A stretch of 64,000 nt of DNA from Nostoc sp. FACHB-892 (GTDB taxonomy: Bacteria > Cyanobacteriota > Cyanobacteriia > Cyanobacteriales > Nostocaceae): contig NZ_JACJTR010000027.1 of the NCBI RefSeq assembly GCF_014698795.1, positions 35,623-99,622 of the forward strand, in the 5' to 3' direction. Positions within the stretch are counted from its first letter, which is position 1, and each line of letters starts with the position of its first letter. The position numbers and the translations under genes are program-made. Shown here one piece after another: positions 17,136 through 26,132 of the stretch. The notes beneath the pieces are model-generated. The model ran no database searches. It was given only the letters and a program-made list of their open reading frames with translations, and was not told where the DNA came from.

Positions 17136-18677
17136 ATGAGTTCTGATTTTCAACCACCACCTAAGAGTTTGTCCATACTAGCTTCTGTCGGAGGAGTAGT
17201 TACTGCTGTCATAGCGATCGCAATTTTTAATGTTTGGTCTAAGCAACTTTCACAAACTTCTATAGCAAAACCTAAAATATCAACATCCGAAACTCCTTCA
17301 CGGCAGTCGGTACAACCAAAGAAACCCGAAAGCTCCCTCTCTTTGGCTAAAGAAGCTGAAAGAGTTGCCAGCCTTGATGCAAAATCTGTAGTTTTACCAG
17401 GTCAAGCCATTCCTAAGAATCAACTAACAGTAGCGATAATTCCCTATGTTGCTCCTGGAGTTGGAAAACTAACCCCAGAGGAAACGACAACTGCCCGTCA
17501 AGCTTGGTCATACTTCCAGCGCAACTGGAACGATGAAACTGGCTTAGTCAATTCCGTTGATGGCTTTGCCTCGGTCAGTATGTGGGATCAGACAGCAGCG
17601 ATCGCAGCCTTAGTCAGTGCTAAAGAACTCAATATCGTGCCTACGGCTGAATTTGAAGCCAAAATGAGCAAAATGTTGAAAACACTGGCATCTATGCCTT
17701 TATACAAAGGTGAACTACCCAACAAGGTCTACAATGCAAAAACCCTCGTACCCGTTAATTATGGTCAACTAGAGAAACGCGAAGAAATTGGTTGGTCAGC
17801 AATTGATTTAGGTCGGATGGCAATCTGGCTGAAAATTGTCGGGACAAAGTATCCAGAAATGCGGCTAGAAACAGAAGCAATTTGGAAACATTGGCAAGTC
17901 AAGCGTCTAACCAACAATGGACAAATGTACGGTACTGCCGTAATCAAAGGCAAAGAACAGTACAACCAAGAAGGTCGCTTGGGCTATGAGAATTATGCTG
18001 CCTATGGTTTAAAGCTTTGGGGCTTGGATGTTAAGAAAGCCTTGGACTATCAATCTCATGCTGCCTTTGTTGATCTTTACGGACAGGGAATTCCTTATGA
18101 TCGCCGCGACTTTAAAAATTCTGGAGCTAATAACTACGTTCTTAGCGAACCCTATATTTTAGATGGCATCGAAACTGGGTTTCAAGCTTTGCCTAAAGCC
18201 TATGCCGATCGGATTTTAGCTGCTCAAGAAGCGCGTTATAAAGCGACAAAACAATTAACTGCTGTTACCGAAGACAACTTAGATCGCCCTCCATACTTTG
18301 TTTACAGCAGCTTGTTTGTCAACGGTGAACCTTGGGCAACCATTGCAGATACCGGACAAAAACACAACGATTTGCGTTTTCTTAGTGCCAAAGCTGCGAT
18401 CGGGTGGTATGTGCTTTACAATACTACTTACACTAGCCAGTTATTTGATTTTGTCCAAGACAACCTCAAGTCAAAACATGGCTGGTACAACGGTTTCTAT
18501 GAATCCCTGCGTCAGCCAAATAAAACTCTCACCGCCAATAATAATGGCGTGATTTTAGAAAGCTTGCTGTATAAAAAGGTTGGACAACCACTTACTATTT
18601 GGGCAGGAGTTAAACCAATTCGCAATTCGCAATTCGCAATTCGCAATTCGCAATTACGTTTTGTGACGGGGATTTAG
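17136..18677 (+). CDS. DUF3131 protein A (single domain, membrane-anchored)
   Basis: 513 residues. A membrane anchor or uncleaved signal lies at about 8-30, followed by a Ser/Pro/Lys-rich linker and one DUF3131 domain at about 112-488. The domain repeats motifs shared by all copies here: TGLVNS, MWDQTAAIAAL, LPNKVY, GWSAIDLGRM, QEGRLGYENYAA, NNYVLSEPYILDGIE, LTAVTEDNLDRPPYF, STKAA-like SAKAAIGW and GWYNGFYES. The helical, repeated pattern suggests an (alpha/alpha) toroid like glycan hydrolases or lyases, with Glu/Asp of EGR and TED as candidate catalytic residues (inference). The last ~20 residues (IRNSQFAIRNSQL) are encoded by a CAATTCG tandem repeat. It probably acts in the periplasm or at the cell surface in exopolysaccharide handling. 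Confidence 0.88.
   Translation: MSSDFQPPPKSLSILASVGGVVTAVIAIAIFNVWSKQLSQTSIAKPKISTSETPSRQSVQPKKPESSLSLAKEAERVASLDAKSVVLPGQAIPKNQLTVAIIPYVAPGVGKLTPEETTTARQAWSYFQRNWNDETGLVNSVDGFASVSMWDQTAAIAALVSAKELNIVPTAEFEAKMSKMLKTLASMPLYKGELPNKVYNAKTLVPVNYGQLEKREEIGWSAIDLGRMAIWLKIVGTKYPEMRLETEAIWKHWQVKRLTNNGQMYGTAVIKGKEQYNQEGRLGYENYAAYGLKLWGLDVKKALDYQSHAAFVDLYGQGIPYDRRDFKNSGANNYVLSEPYILDGIETGFQALPKAYADRILAAQEARYKATKQLTAVTEDNLDRPPYFVYSSLFVNGEPWATIADTGQKHNDLRFLSAKAAIGWYVLYNTTYTSQLFDFVQDNLKSKHGWYNGFYESLRQPNKTLTANNNGVILESLLYKKVGQPLTIWAGVKPIRNSQFAIRNSQLRFVTGI
18616..18655. repeat. CAATTCG heptameric tandem repeat within a coding end
   Basis: Five exact copies of the heptamer plus CAATT. Translated in the DUF3131 A frame it gives a repeating heptapeptide (RNSQFAI) because 21 bases equal three units. 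Short tandem heptamers of this kind are typical of heterocystous cyanobacteria. Confidence 0.9.
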
Positions 18678-18878
18678 ACCCCGGCACAAAACGCGCTGCT
18701 TGATAGAAGCAGGGGACTTAAACCCCTAAAGTTTGTTAAAAGTCAAAAGTTAACCCAGAGAGCTATTAAAACACCGTAAGTTGCAGCTAAGATTCTCAGG
18801 TAGTACAAAACTGGCGTTGCATATCAGAAGAAATGTACTTGTATAAATCTATTCATCACTCGATTCAGCGACGCCACC

Positions 18879-19436
18879 CTATGGCAAAAGTCTTTGAACG
18901 GATACTGAAACATCTGCAAATGCTAACGGTGTAACCGTTCCTTGGTTAATAGTATATTTTTCAACATACTTACCATTTTGAGGGTTTCTAAACACAATCA
19001 TCTGTTTAGCAGATAAACTTAAAACCCAATATTCTTGAATTTCAGCCGTCGCATAAATCGCAGCCTTAATCTCCAAGTCCTTGTTTAAGCTTGTGTTGGC
19101 AACTTCTACAATCCAGAAAATATCTTTAGGAGCAGGATGGCGATCGCTGTAGGATGATTCTGGAAGTCGAACAATTGCAATATCAGGTTCGGGTTCCGAG
19201 TCGGATAGTGTAATGGGCCCATTGAAACGAACATCAGCTTTACCTGAGAGCAACTCTTCTAAATATTTTGCACCCCGTTTTGTTGTGGTGTAGTGAATTG
19301 GGGTTTCTGGACTCATTTCAACAATCTCGCCTGCTAGCAATTCCACATGACGACCACGCAGAATGCCCGCCTCAACCATGCGATGATAGTCGTCTACAGA
19401 CCATTTAGCCAACGTCTTCATAGCAGAACTGCTCAC
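18879..19436 (-). CDS. Uma2 family putative endonuclease (DUF820)
   Basis: 185 residues of the Uma2 family, a PD-(D/E)xK nuclease-like fold that is hugely expanded in cyanobacteria. Visible motifs are VELLAGEIVEMSPETPIH near the N-terminus, SEPEPDIAIVR with the core Asp, and WIVEVANTSLNKDLEIKAAIYA with the Glu-x-Lys-like active-site pattern. The function of the family is not established, though mobile or selfish behaviour is suspected from its spread. The gene lies opposite to the DUF3131 genes and, together with the adjacent toxin-antitoxin pair, splits DUF3131 genes A and B. Confidence 0.88.
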   Translation of the reverse strand: MSSSAMKTLAKWSVDDYHRMVEAGILRGRHVELLAGEIVEMSPETPIHYTTTKRGAKYLEELLSGKADVRFNGPITLSDSEPEPDIAIVRLPESSYSDRHPAPKDIFWIVEVANTSLNKDLEIKAAIYATAEIQEYWVLSLSAKQMIVFRNPQNGKYVEKYTINQGTVTPLAFADVSVSVQRLLP

Positions 19437-19528
19437 ATTCTTGTGATAGACCTAGTTCAATTTTATAGTTGTTGAATTGCGTTTGTGACAATCTGAAAAT
19501 ACGATCACCATCTTTGGCTGACAACCAA

Positions 19529-19957
19529 CTACTCGCTATCTTGCGCCCCTAACTGCTGTAACAACTGATGAATTGACAAAACGGGTACGGTTGAACTCAA
19601 AAAACCTTGCGTATCGCGTGTCACAATAGCATCTAAACCTTGAGCAATAGCACAAGCGATTTGAACAGCATCTTCAAAATCAGCCAAACCAGATCCGAAC
19701 GCTGATTTCAAGACGGCTCGATTAACGGGACAAATTTCCATAACAGTCAGCGTTTCTGAAACTGCTTGCCGTGCTTGCTCAATGCTGCGCGTGTGTTTTC
19801 GGGAAATATAAAAAATATCTGTAAGTGTTGTTGCTGTGACATATCCAACGACACGAGCAGAATCAATCTCCTGAAACAACAGTTCTGCATCTTGGAAAAA
19901 TGGCAATCGCTGCAACAGAAAATCTAAAACAATATTGGTATCAATTAAAACTTTCAT
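19529..19957 (-). CDS. PIN-domain toxin (VapC-type ribonuclease)
   Basis: 142 residues from ATG 19957 (MKVLIDTNIVLDFLL). The start overlaps the antitoxin stop as TAATG, so translational coupling is likely; a longer frame from 19981 lacks this logic. Conserved PIN acidic residues are visible: Asp in LIDTN, Asp in LTDIFY, Asp/Glu in DFEDAVQIACA and Asp in IVTRD. It probably cleaves RNA with Mg2+ and is held inactive by the protein encoded just upstream. Confidence 0.87.
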   Translation of the reverse strand: MKVLIDTNIVLDFLLQRLPFFQDAELLFQEIDSARVVGYVTATTLTDIFYISRKHTRSIEQARQAVSETLTVMEICPVNRAVLKSAFGSGLADFEDAVQIACAIAQGLDAIVTRDTQGFLSSTVPVLSIHQLLQQLGAQDSE

Positions 19958-20184
19958 TAAAGATACTTGTTCACTCGCCACTCTTCTAACATTGCAGCCA
20001 CTTCTTCATCAGTCGGTGCTGGCTGGTCTGTTTTTAGCAAGCCTCGCATCCGTCTAATCGCGCTAGAGCGCTCAGGCTCAGAAATTGGCGTGTCTTGCAA
20101 GGACTCAATGATGGCGCTCACCAGTGCAAGGCGATCGCTTGGTGGTAGCTTTAAGACTTGCTCCTTCAATTCTTGTAGCAACAT
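19957..20184 (-). CDS. Antitoxin-like protein of the PIN pair
   Basis: 75 residues, starting MLLQELKEQVLKLPPSDRLAL and ending with a charged C-terminus (MLEEWRVNKYL). The N-terminal helix pair with a KLPPSDRL turn is common in small cyanobacterial antitoxins partnered with PIN toxins. The C-terminal third probably binds the toxin. It is first in the operon, overlapping the toxin start by one base. No specific DNA-binding family can be named. Autoregulation is expected for such pairs but no operator was identified. Confidence 0.75.
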   Translation of the reverse strand: MLLQELKEQVLKLPPSDRLALVSAIIESLQDTPISEPERSSAIRRMRGLLKTDQPAPTDEEVAAMLEEWRVNKYL

Positions 20185-20415
20185 AGACGGCTCCTATAGC
20201 CGAAGGTGTCTACCATCTAGTATGGGCGATCGCGCCTTCTATGACCAGATTTCTTGACCCTGCTACAGTTCCAAAGTGCTTGTCTTATCTTTATTTTGCG
20301 ATCGCACCCCATCTCAAAAATCATCAGCGATCGCGGGAGCAATGTCTCTCGATTTATGAATATAACTGTAAAGATGCGCTATCACGCTGTTAACTGCTAA
20401 CTCCTTCTTTGCATT

Positions 20416-23298
20416 ATGATGATATACAAACTCCGTCAACCAAAGCTGTTGAGATGGATTGCATTGTTCCTCGTTGGGACATTTCTGCAATTGTTGTTTT
20501 ACATCCCAACACCAGTCTTATCCCAAAATTCCAATAGCTGTAGCAATATTACAGCCCCACTCACACCTGAAGAGCAAACTTATGCTCGTTCTGCTTGGCA
20601 GTATTTTGTCAAAAATTATCAGCCAGCAACAGGATTTACCAATTCTACTGGGGGTTATCCTTCGGGTACACTCTGGGATATGGGTAATTACCTAATGGCG
20701 TTGAATGCTGCACGCTGGTTGAATCTCACTGACCAAGCAGACTTTGATGCTCGTCTCAACAAGTTTTTGACAACTCTCAGCAGCTTGAAGTTATTTGAAG
20801 ATACCTTGCCCAATAAAGTCTATAACGCCGCTACTGGACAGATGGTTGATTATGGTAATAATCCACTGGAGCGGGGTATTGGTTGGTCTGCTTTGGATGT
20901 CGGGCGAATCCTGGCGGCGTTTGATGTTATCCGCACCTGTCATCCGCAATATAATGATTGGCTTAAAGGAATTGTAGCGAAGTGGCAAGTAGCGCGATCG
21001 CTCAAAGATGGACAACTTTTTGGTGCTACTGTTCTCCCAGACAACAAAACGTTACTGGTGCAAGAAGGACGACTCGGCTACGAAGAATATGGCGCAAGAG
21101 GCTATGAACTTTGGGGTTTTTCTGCACCAAAAGCTATTGCTTTTGAGCCATTTAAGCTAGTCGAAATTAATGGCGTACAAATTCCCGTTGACACGCGTGA
21201 CTTTCAAAATACTAACGCTAATAATTACATTGTTAGTGAATCTTATATCCTTGATGGGATTGAATTTGGTTTGCAAGGTGAGTTAGCTGATTTTGCCGCC
21301 AGAGTTTTAGAAGTGCAAAAACGGCGCTATGATACCACAGGTCAGTTAACTGCGGTCACAGAAGATAATATTGACCAAGCACCTTATTTTCTCTACAACA
21401 CCGTTTATGCAAACGGTGTAAACTGGGCAACAATCACGGATGCCAATCAACCTTATCCACAGTTTCGCAGCATCAGCACAAAAGCTGCTTTTGGTTGGCG
21501 CTATCTCTTTCCAGAGAATGCCTATGCCCAAAAAGTTTTTGATGCTGTCAAGGATCTCCGCAGTCCTGATGATAGTGGTTACTATGCTGGTATTTATGAA
21601 GAATCAAAACAACCCAATAAGGCTTTGACAGGTAATACTAATGGGCTGATTTTGGAGATTTTATACTACAAAGCTAAGGGAAACCTCCCTTTGATTACTT
21701 CTGGTTCTGTGAGTGTGTCTACTGGCAAGCCCAGTAAAGACGCTTCTCCTGCAACCCCCTCAAATCAACTAAGTTCTAGTGTTACGACTCCTACTGCAAA
21801 TCAACCGGATTCTACTGTTACGACTCCTACCGCAACCCCTGCGGATACTTCTAAACCTACAGAAGTGGCCGTTGCACCTATTCCACCAGTAGATAGTCCC
21901 AAATCATCTAACCTCAAACTAAATCGATCGCTCTCAGTAATTGAACGGCGCTATGCAGAGGCGGCTTGGCGATACTTCCAAGCGAATTATCACTCCAAAA
22001 ATGGGCTGATAAACGATCGCAGTGATTTCAAAGGCGCAACTTTCTGGGGATTGGGAGATTATCTTGCAGCACTTCATGCAGCGCGATCGCTCGATATAAT
22101 TACCGCCAAAGAATTTGACAAACGCACCCGACATCTTTTAGCAGCCTTGACAAAATTACCATTGTTTGCAGGAGAGTTACCGAGTCGGGGTTACGATACC
22201 AGATCGCTACAATCTGTAGATTACGGTGGAAATCCGATTCCAGAAGGAAACGGCTGGTCAGCTTTAGATTTAGGTAGAATGCTGGCAGCGCTTTACAACT
22301 TAAAAACCTGTCATCCAGAATACACGGCTGCTGTAGATAAAATTGTCCTAGATTGGTCATACTTGCGTGTGGTACGCGAGGGTATTCTCTCCAGTGCTAC
22401 CGTTACCAAACAGGAAGATGGGCGATCGCTTACCCGCGTCAACCCCGAAACCCGTTTGGGTTATGAGGAATATGCATCTCGTGCTTTTCAATTATGGGGA
22501 TTTAATGTTGAGCGTTCTGCTGTTGGCGGTGAATATCAAACAGCTTCAGTAGAAGGAGTGAAAGTCCCAATTCAACGCCGTCGCACGGATACTAACTCTA
22601 AAGTTAACCAATACACAGTTAGCAATCCATTCTTACTCTATGCACTGGAGTTTGGACTAGATCCAAAAATGCGATCGCTCTTTGAGCCAATTTTCCAGGC
22701 GCAAGCTGAACGTTACCGCCGCACCGGTACTCTTACAGCCTCAGCCACCACCCTAATTGATCGTAAACCTTACACTGTCCACAGCGCAATTACTGGGCAG
22801 GGTGAGTCTTGGGTGGCTTTAGGAGATGACGGTCAACCTGTACCAAAGGGGCGATTGGTAAGTACAGCAGTCGCTTTTGCCTATCATGCCTTGCTTCCAG
22901 AAAACAAGTATAGTCAACAGTTACTGCAAGGAACGACTGACTTATACAATCCATTAACTGGGTTTTATGAGGGTTTCTATGAAGCCACAGGTAAAACGGC
23001 AATTGGTTTCACCAGCAGCACCAACAGTATGATTTTGCAATCCTTGCTGTACAAGGTGATGAATCAACAACCCCTAATTCGTCCGGCTACCAACATGAAA
23101 TCTCCTTGGTGGCAGGCTGTTACCAAAGGAGATTCTGGGCGAGGTCTACCTAGTACTGCCATACAACAAACCAAGTTAATTTCTGATAATTCTGCAAGTT
23201 ACTGGGTTTCAGGTAGCAAAAATACTCCACTAGTAACTGGTACAAAAGCCGAGGCAAGGGAGCAGGGAGCAAGGAGCAGAGCGGATGGAAATGAATGA
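20416..23298 (+). CDS. DUF3131 protein B (two tandem domains, secreted)
   Basis: 960 residues. A signal sequence or anchor at about 13-36 precedes DUF3131 domain B1 (about 50-435), a Thr/Pro/Ser-rich linker with a VTTPTA repeat (436-505), and domain B2 (about 505-890). B1 keeps all shared motifs (LWDMGNYLMAL, GWSALDVGR, QEGRLGYEEYGA, NNYIVSESYILDG, LTAVTEDNIDQAPYF, GNTNGLILE). B2 retains the scaffold (GWSALDLGRM, TRLGYEEYAS, NSMILQSLLY), but its TED region reads LTASATTLIDRKPY, so the acidic pair is lost and B2 may be a non-catalytic or binding copy. The last residues come from a purine-rich tandem repeat. Probably periplasmic or cell-surface. Confidence 0.88.
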   Translation: MMIYKLRQPKLLRWIALFLVGTFLQLLFYIPTPVLSQNSNSCSNITAPLTPEEQTYARSAWQYFVKNYQPATGFTNSTGGYPSGTLWDMGNYLMALNAARWLNLTDQADFDARLNKFLTTLSSLKLFEDTLPNKVYNAATGQMVDYGNNPLERGIGWSALDVGRILAAFDVIRTCHPQYNDWLKGIVAKWQVARSLKDGQLFGATVLPDNKTLLVQEGRLGYEEYGARGYELWGFSAPKAIAFEPFKLVEINGVQIPVDTRDFQNTNANNYIVSESYILDGIEFGLQGELADFAARVLEVQKRRYDTTGQLTAVTEDNIDQAPYFLYNTVYANGVNWATITDANQPYPQFRSISTKAAFGWRYLFPENAYAQKVFDAVKDLRSPDDSGYYAGIYEESKQPNKALTGNTNGLILEILYYKAKGNLPLITSGSVSVSTGKPSKDASPATPSNQLSSSVTTPTANQPDSTVTTPTATPADTSKPTEVAVAPIPPVDSPKSSNLKLNRSLSVIERRYAEAAWRYFQANYHSKNGLINDRSDFKGATFWGLGDYLAALHAARSLDIITAKEFDKRTRHLLAALTKLPLFAGELPSRGYDTRSLQSVDYGGNPIPEGNGWSALDLGRMLAALYNLKTCHPEYTAAVDKIVLDWSYLRVVREGILSSATVTKQEDGRSLTRVNPETRLGYEEYASRAFQLWGFNVERSAVGGEYQTASVEGVKVPIQRRRTDTNSKVNQYTVSNPFLLYALEFGLDPKMRSLFEPIFQAQAERYRRTGTLTASATTLIDRKPYTVHSAITGQGESWVALGDDGQPVPKGRLVSTAVAFAYHALLPENKYSQQLLQGTTDLYNPLTGFYEGFYEATGKTAIGFTSSTNSMILQSLLYKVMNQQPLIRPATNMKSPWWQAVTKGDSGRGLPSTAIQQTKLISDNSASYWVSGSKNTPLVTGTKAEAREQGARSRADGNE
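23258..23279. repeat. Purine-rich tandem repeat in the 3' end of DUF3131 B
   Basis: Three imperfect GGGAGCA(A) units encode the Arg/Glu/Gly-rich tail of protein B. The pattern resembles the repeat at 2138-2172. Confidence 0.65.
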
Positions 23299-23562
23299 GG
23301 ATTTGACCCCACCTGTTGCGCTAGCTTCCCGTAGGGTACGAGAATCACTGGGACTCAAACCCATGTTCTCCCCTTCATTCAACGGCAGGAGGAAGAAGTC
23401 ACTTCCCCCTATCTCTTCATTAAAATGCAACTCACTGTAATTACAAAGCCATGTGTTGTTATTAATCAGTTGTATTTGGGAATACTTGTACATGATGCAG
23501 TTAGTAGCTTGCACGAGTAACAGATATCTCGATTCAAAATCCCTAGTTATTCCTTCAAATCT

Positions 23563-24621
23563 ATGAACAAGGTACGACTGGCGCTGACGATGCTGATTTT
23601 ACTAGGAAGCATCTTTGCGAGTAAAAATCTCATGGCGATCGCTGATCCTTCAAAGCAAGTCGAAAACCGAAAATTAAACCCAATTCGCAACCAAACAGCT
23701 TCCAATACTCCTGTACTCCTGGGGCTATACACTCCAGATTACATCGGAAGTCAAAGTACAATTGACAACCAATTGCGTCAAATCGATCAATGGGTTGGTA
23801 AGCGCCATTCTATTGCTGGATTTTTCTTTGATATCGAAGACTCAAATCCTGCCTACAACATCCCAGTTTCCCTAGAACAACTGAAGCGCAACGGATACAC
23901 AGCCTTTATTAATCTCAAATCCACTCGTTCAGCAGCGCAGATTGCTAGGGGAGACATAGATAGTTCTCTGCAAAAAGTGGCAAAAGCATACTCTGACTGG
24001 GCAAAACAAGGCGATAACCGTATTGCGTTTATTGCTCCGTTGCAAGAGATGAACATTCCCGGAGAAACATACAGCAAAGATCCGCAGAACTTCAAGTTAG
24101 CTTATCAACGTATCCAAAAGATATTTAAAGAAGCTGGTGTATCTTCACAAGCAATCCGTTGGGTATTTGCACCTAATGGTTGGAGTGAAAACAATGAACA
24201 TCGCTTTGAAAACTACTATCCTGGGGACAAGTCGGTAGATGTCGTTGCCTTTAGCGCCTACAACTGGGGGTATTGTAGTAATTCTTCTTGGAAACACTGG
24301 AGTAGCCCAAAAGAAGTTTTTGAACCATATATCAACCGGATGAAGATTATGGCTGGCAGTAAGCCGATTTTCATCGCTCAAACAGCTAGTACGAGTAATA
24401 CGCAAAATAGTTTGCCCAAGACTGCCAAAGACCAATGGTTACGAGACTCTTACACTCAGCTAGCTGCGATGGGCGTGCGAGGCATTCTTTACTTCAATAT
24501 TAATAAGGAATGTGATTGGGCAATTAACAGTAATAGCGGTAAATCTTCTGGTTATAAAGATGCGGTAAATAATCCGGCTTTCGGCTATTTATCGCCTGCT
24601 GAGTTGGCAAAGAAGATATAA
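23563..24621 (+). CDS. GH26-like glycoside hydrolase-fold protein, secreted
   Basis: 352 residues with a signal peptide (about 1-25), then a TIM-barrel chain resembling GH26 beta-mannanase-type proteins: LLGLYTPDY, GFFFDIEDS, FIAPLQEMN with the candidate acid/base Glu162, RWVFAPNG, DVVAFSAYNWGY and KPIFIAQTAS near the C-terminus. In active GH26 enzymes the last segment normally carries the nucleophile as E-T-G/A; here the matching residue is Gln273 (codon CAA). The protein may therefore be an inactive, carbohydrate-binding relative, or my alignment may be off by family divergence. It is directly followed, with no gap, by DUF3131 gene C. Confidence 0.7.
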   Translation: MNKVRLALTMLILLGSIFASKNLMAIADPSKQVENRKLNPIRNQTASNTPVLLGLYTPDYIGSQSTIDNQLRQIDQWVGKRHSIAGFFFDIEDSNPAYNIPVSLEQLKRNGYTAFINLKSTRSAAQIARGDIDSSLQKVAKAYSDWAKQGDNRIAFIAPLQEMNIPGETYSKDPQNFKLAYQRIQKIFKEAGVSSQAIRWVFAPNGWSENNEHRFENYYPGDKSVDVVAFSAYNWGYCSNSSWKHWSSPKEVFEPYINRMKIMAGSKPIFIAQTASTSNTQNSLPKTAKDQWLRDSYTQLAAMGVRGILYFNINKECDWAINSNSGKSSGYKDAVNNPAFGYLSPAELAKKI

Positions 24622-26085
24622 ATGGCAACAATCGGCATCAAAAGCATGATTTTGCAATCAGTTTTGTACGCAACAACAAATCAAGAACCCCTGCTTTGTC
24701 CGAGTCCTGCGACATGGCAATGTACTACCCCATCTATAATCATTGCTGCCCCTGATAACTTTAACCCTGATATCCCAACACCACCGTCACAAACCGTTCC
24801 AAAACCTACTGCTCCTATAATCACGCCATTACCGCCAAAACCAAAACCGACACCACCACAACCAACTGCTACGCCAGAAAAACCTCCTACTCCAACGCCC
24901 ACAACTTATTTCCCACGGTTAACCCAAGAAGCGGATAAAATCGCCGCCGCGCGGGCTTGGAAATATTTTGAGCGTAACTGGAATCCCCAAACAGGTTTAG
25001 TAAATTCGGTAGACAACTTGCCTTGGACAACTTGGTGGGATCAGGGTAGTGCCTTATTAGGAATTCATGCAGCTTACCAGTTAGGGTTATTGCCGAAAGA
25101 TGTTTTCCAAAAGCGAATGAAGACATTGCTACAGACGTTGGAAAAACTGCCGTTACCTGCAACTGGTTTGCCCAACAAAGCTTATAGCACCCGTACTGCC
25201 CAGATGCGTCATCTCAATGACACACCCGATCCTAAGGGTACAAGTGGTTGGTCAGCTTTGGATATGGCGCGATTTTTATTAGGATTGCATATTATGCGAT
25301 CGCATTATCCAGAATATAGCAATCACATTAATCGCATCGTAACTCGCTGGAATCTATCGAAACTTATCAAAGATGGTTGGTTAAACGGTGCTATTCCTAG
25401 AGCAGGTAAACTTCTCCAAGTGCAAGAAGGGCGATTAGGCTACGAGCAATATGCTGCTCACAGTTTAAAGCTGTGGAATCTTCCAGCCACTAATGCTCTC
25501 TCTAATCCACCAGCCAAAATGGTTAAGGTTGATGGTGTTACGCTGCAAATTGACGAACGTAATTTCAAAAATTCTGGAGCTACTAACTACCTGACAAATG
25601 ATCCTTATTTACTTTGGGGTTTAGAAATAGGTTGGAATGATGCTGTTAAATCTCAAGTGCAAAACCTTTTAAAAGTGCAACAACAAAGGTTTAAACGCAC
25701 TGGAATTTTAACTGCTGTAAATGAAGATTCTTTAGATCGTCCTCCTTACTTTCTGTATTACAGCGTTTACTCCAATGGCCAATCTTGGCAAGCTGTGAAC
25801 ACCAGTGGAAAAACCTATCCTCAATTACGGTTTGTTAGTACCAAAGCAGCATTTTCTTGGTTTGCCCTCATACCAGATGAGCCTTATACGAAAAAGCTAC
25901 GAGACTTCGCCCAAAATTTATCCGATAAAAATCGCGGCTATTTTTCAGGAAAATATGAAAATTCCAAACTAGGTATTAATGCTTCAGTTGACATTAATAC
26001 GAATGCGATCGTTTTAGAAAGTTTGCTTTACCAAGCCAGAGGTAGACATCCACTAATGCTTGACCTCTCAAAAATTAAAAATTAA
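24622..26085 (+). CDS. DUF3131 protein C with vestigial N-terminal domain tail
   Basis: 487 residues. ATG 24622 abuts the previous stop codon, so translation is probably coupled. Residues 1-27 (GIKSMILQSVLY...QEPLL) copy the C-terminal end of a DUF3131 domain (compare TNSMILQSLLY...QQPLI in protein B). This looks like the remnant of an upstream domain rather than a signal peptide. A Pro/Thr-rich linker follows (40-100), including IAAPDNFNPD, then one full DUF3131 domain (about 102-480) with WWDQGSALLGI, GWSALDMAR, QEGRLGYEQYAA, NNPYLL-like NDPYLLWGLEIG and LTAVNEDSLDRPPYF. No export signal is visible in the current frame, so localisation is unclear. Confidence 0.85.
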   Translation: MATIGIKSMILQSVLYATTNQEPLLCPSPATWQCTTPSIIIAAPDNFNPDIPTPPSQTVPKPTAPIITPLPPKPKPTPPQPTATPEKPPTPTPTTYFPRLTQEADKIAAARAWKYFERNWNPQTGLVNSVDNLPWTTWWDQGSALLGIHAAYQLGLLPKDVFQKRMKTLLQTLEKLPLPATGLPNKAYSTRTAQMRHLNDTPDPKGTSGWSALDMARFLLGLHIMRSHYPEYSNHINRIVTRWNLSKLIKDGWLNGAIPRAGKLLQVQEGRLGYEQYAAHSLKLWNLPATNALSNPPAKMVKVDGVTLQIDERNFKNSGATNYLTNDPYLLWGLEIGWNDAVKSQVQNLLKVQQQRFKRTGILTAVNEDSLDRPPYFLYYSVYSNGQSWQAVNTSGKTYPQLRFVSTKAAFSWFALIPDEPYTKKLRDFAQNLSDKNRGYFSGKYENSKLGINASVDINTNAIVLESLLYQARGRHPLMLDLSKIKN

Positions 26086-26132
26086 GACTTAAACGAATTC
26101 AATTTTTAATTGTTTTAATTACTGGTACTAAC

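Noticed and set aside
23299..23562. Gap checked for a tRNA because of a GGGACTCAAACCC-like stretch
   Set aside because: No cloverleaf could be drawn around it.
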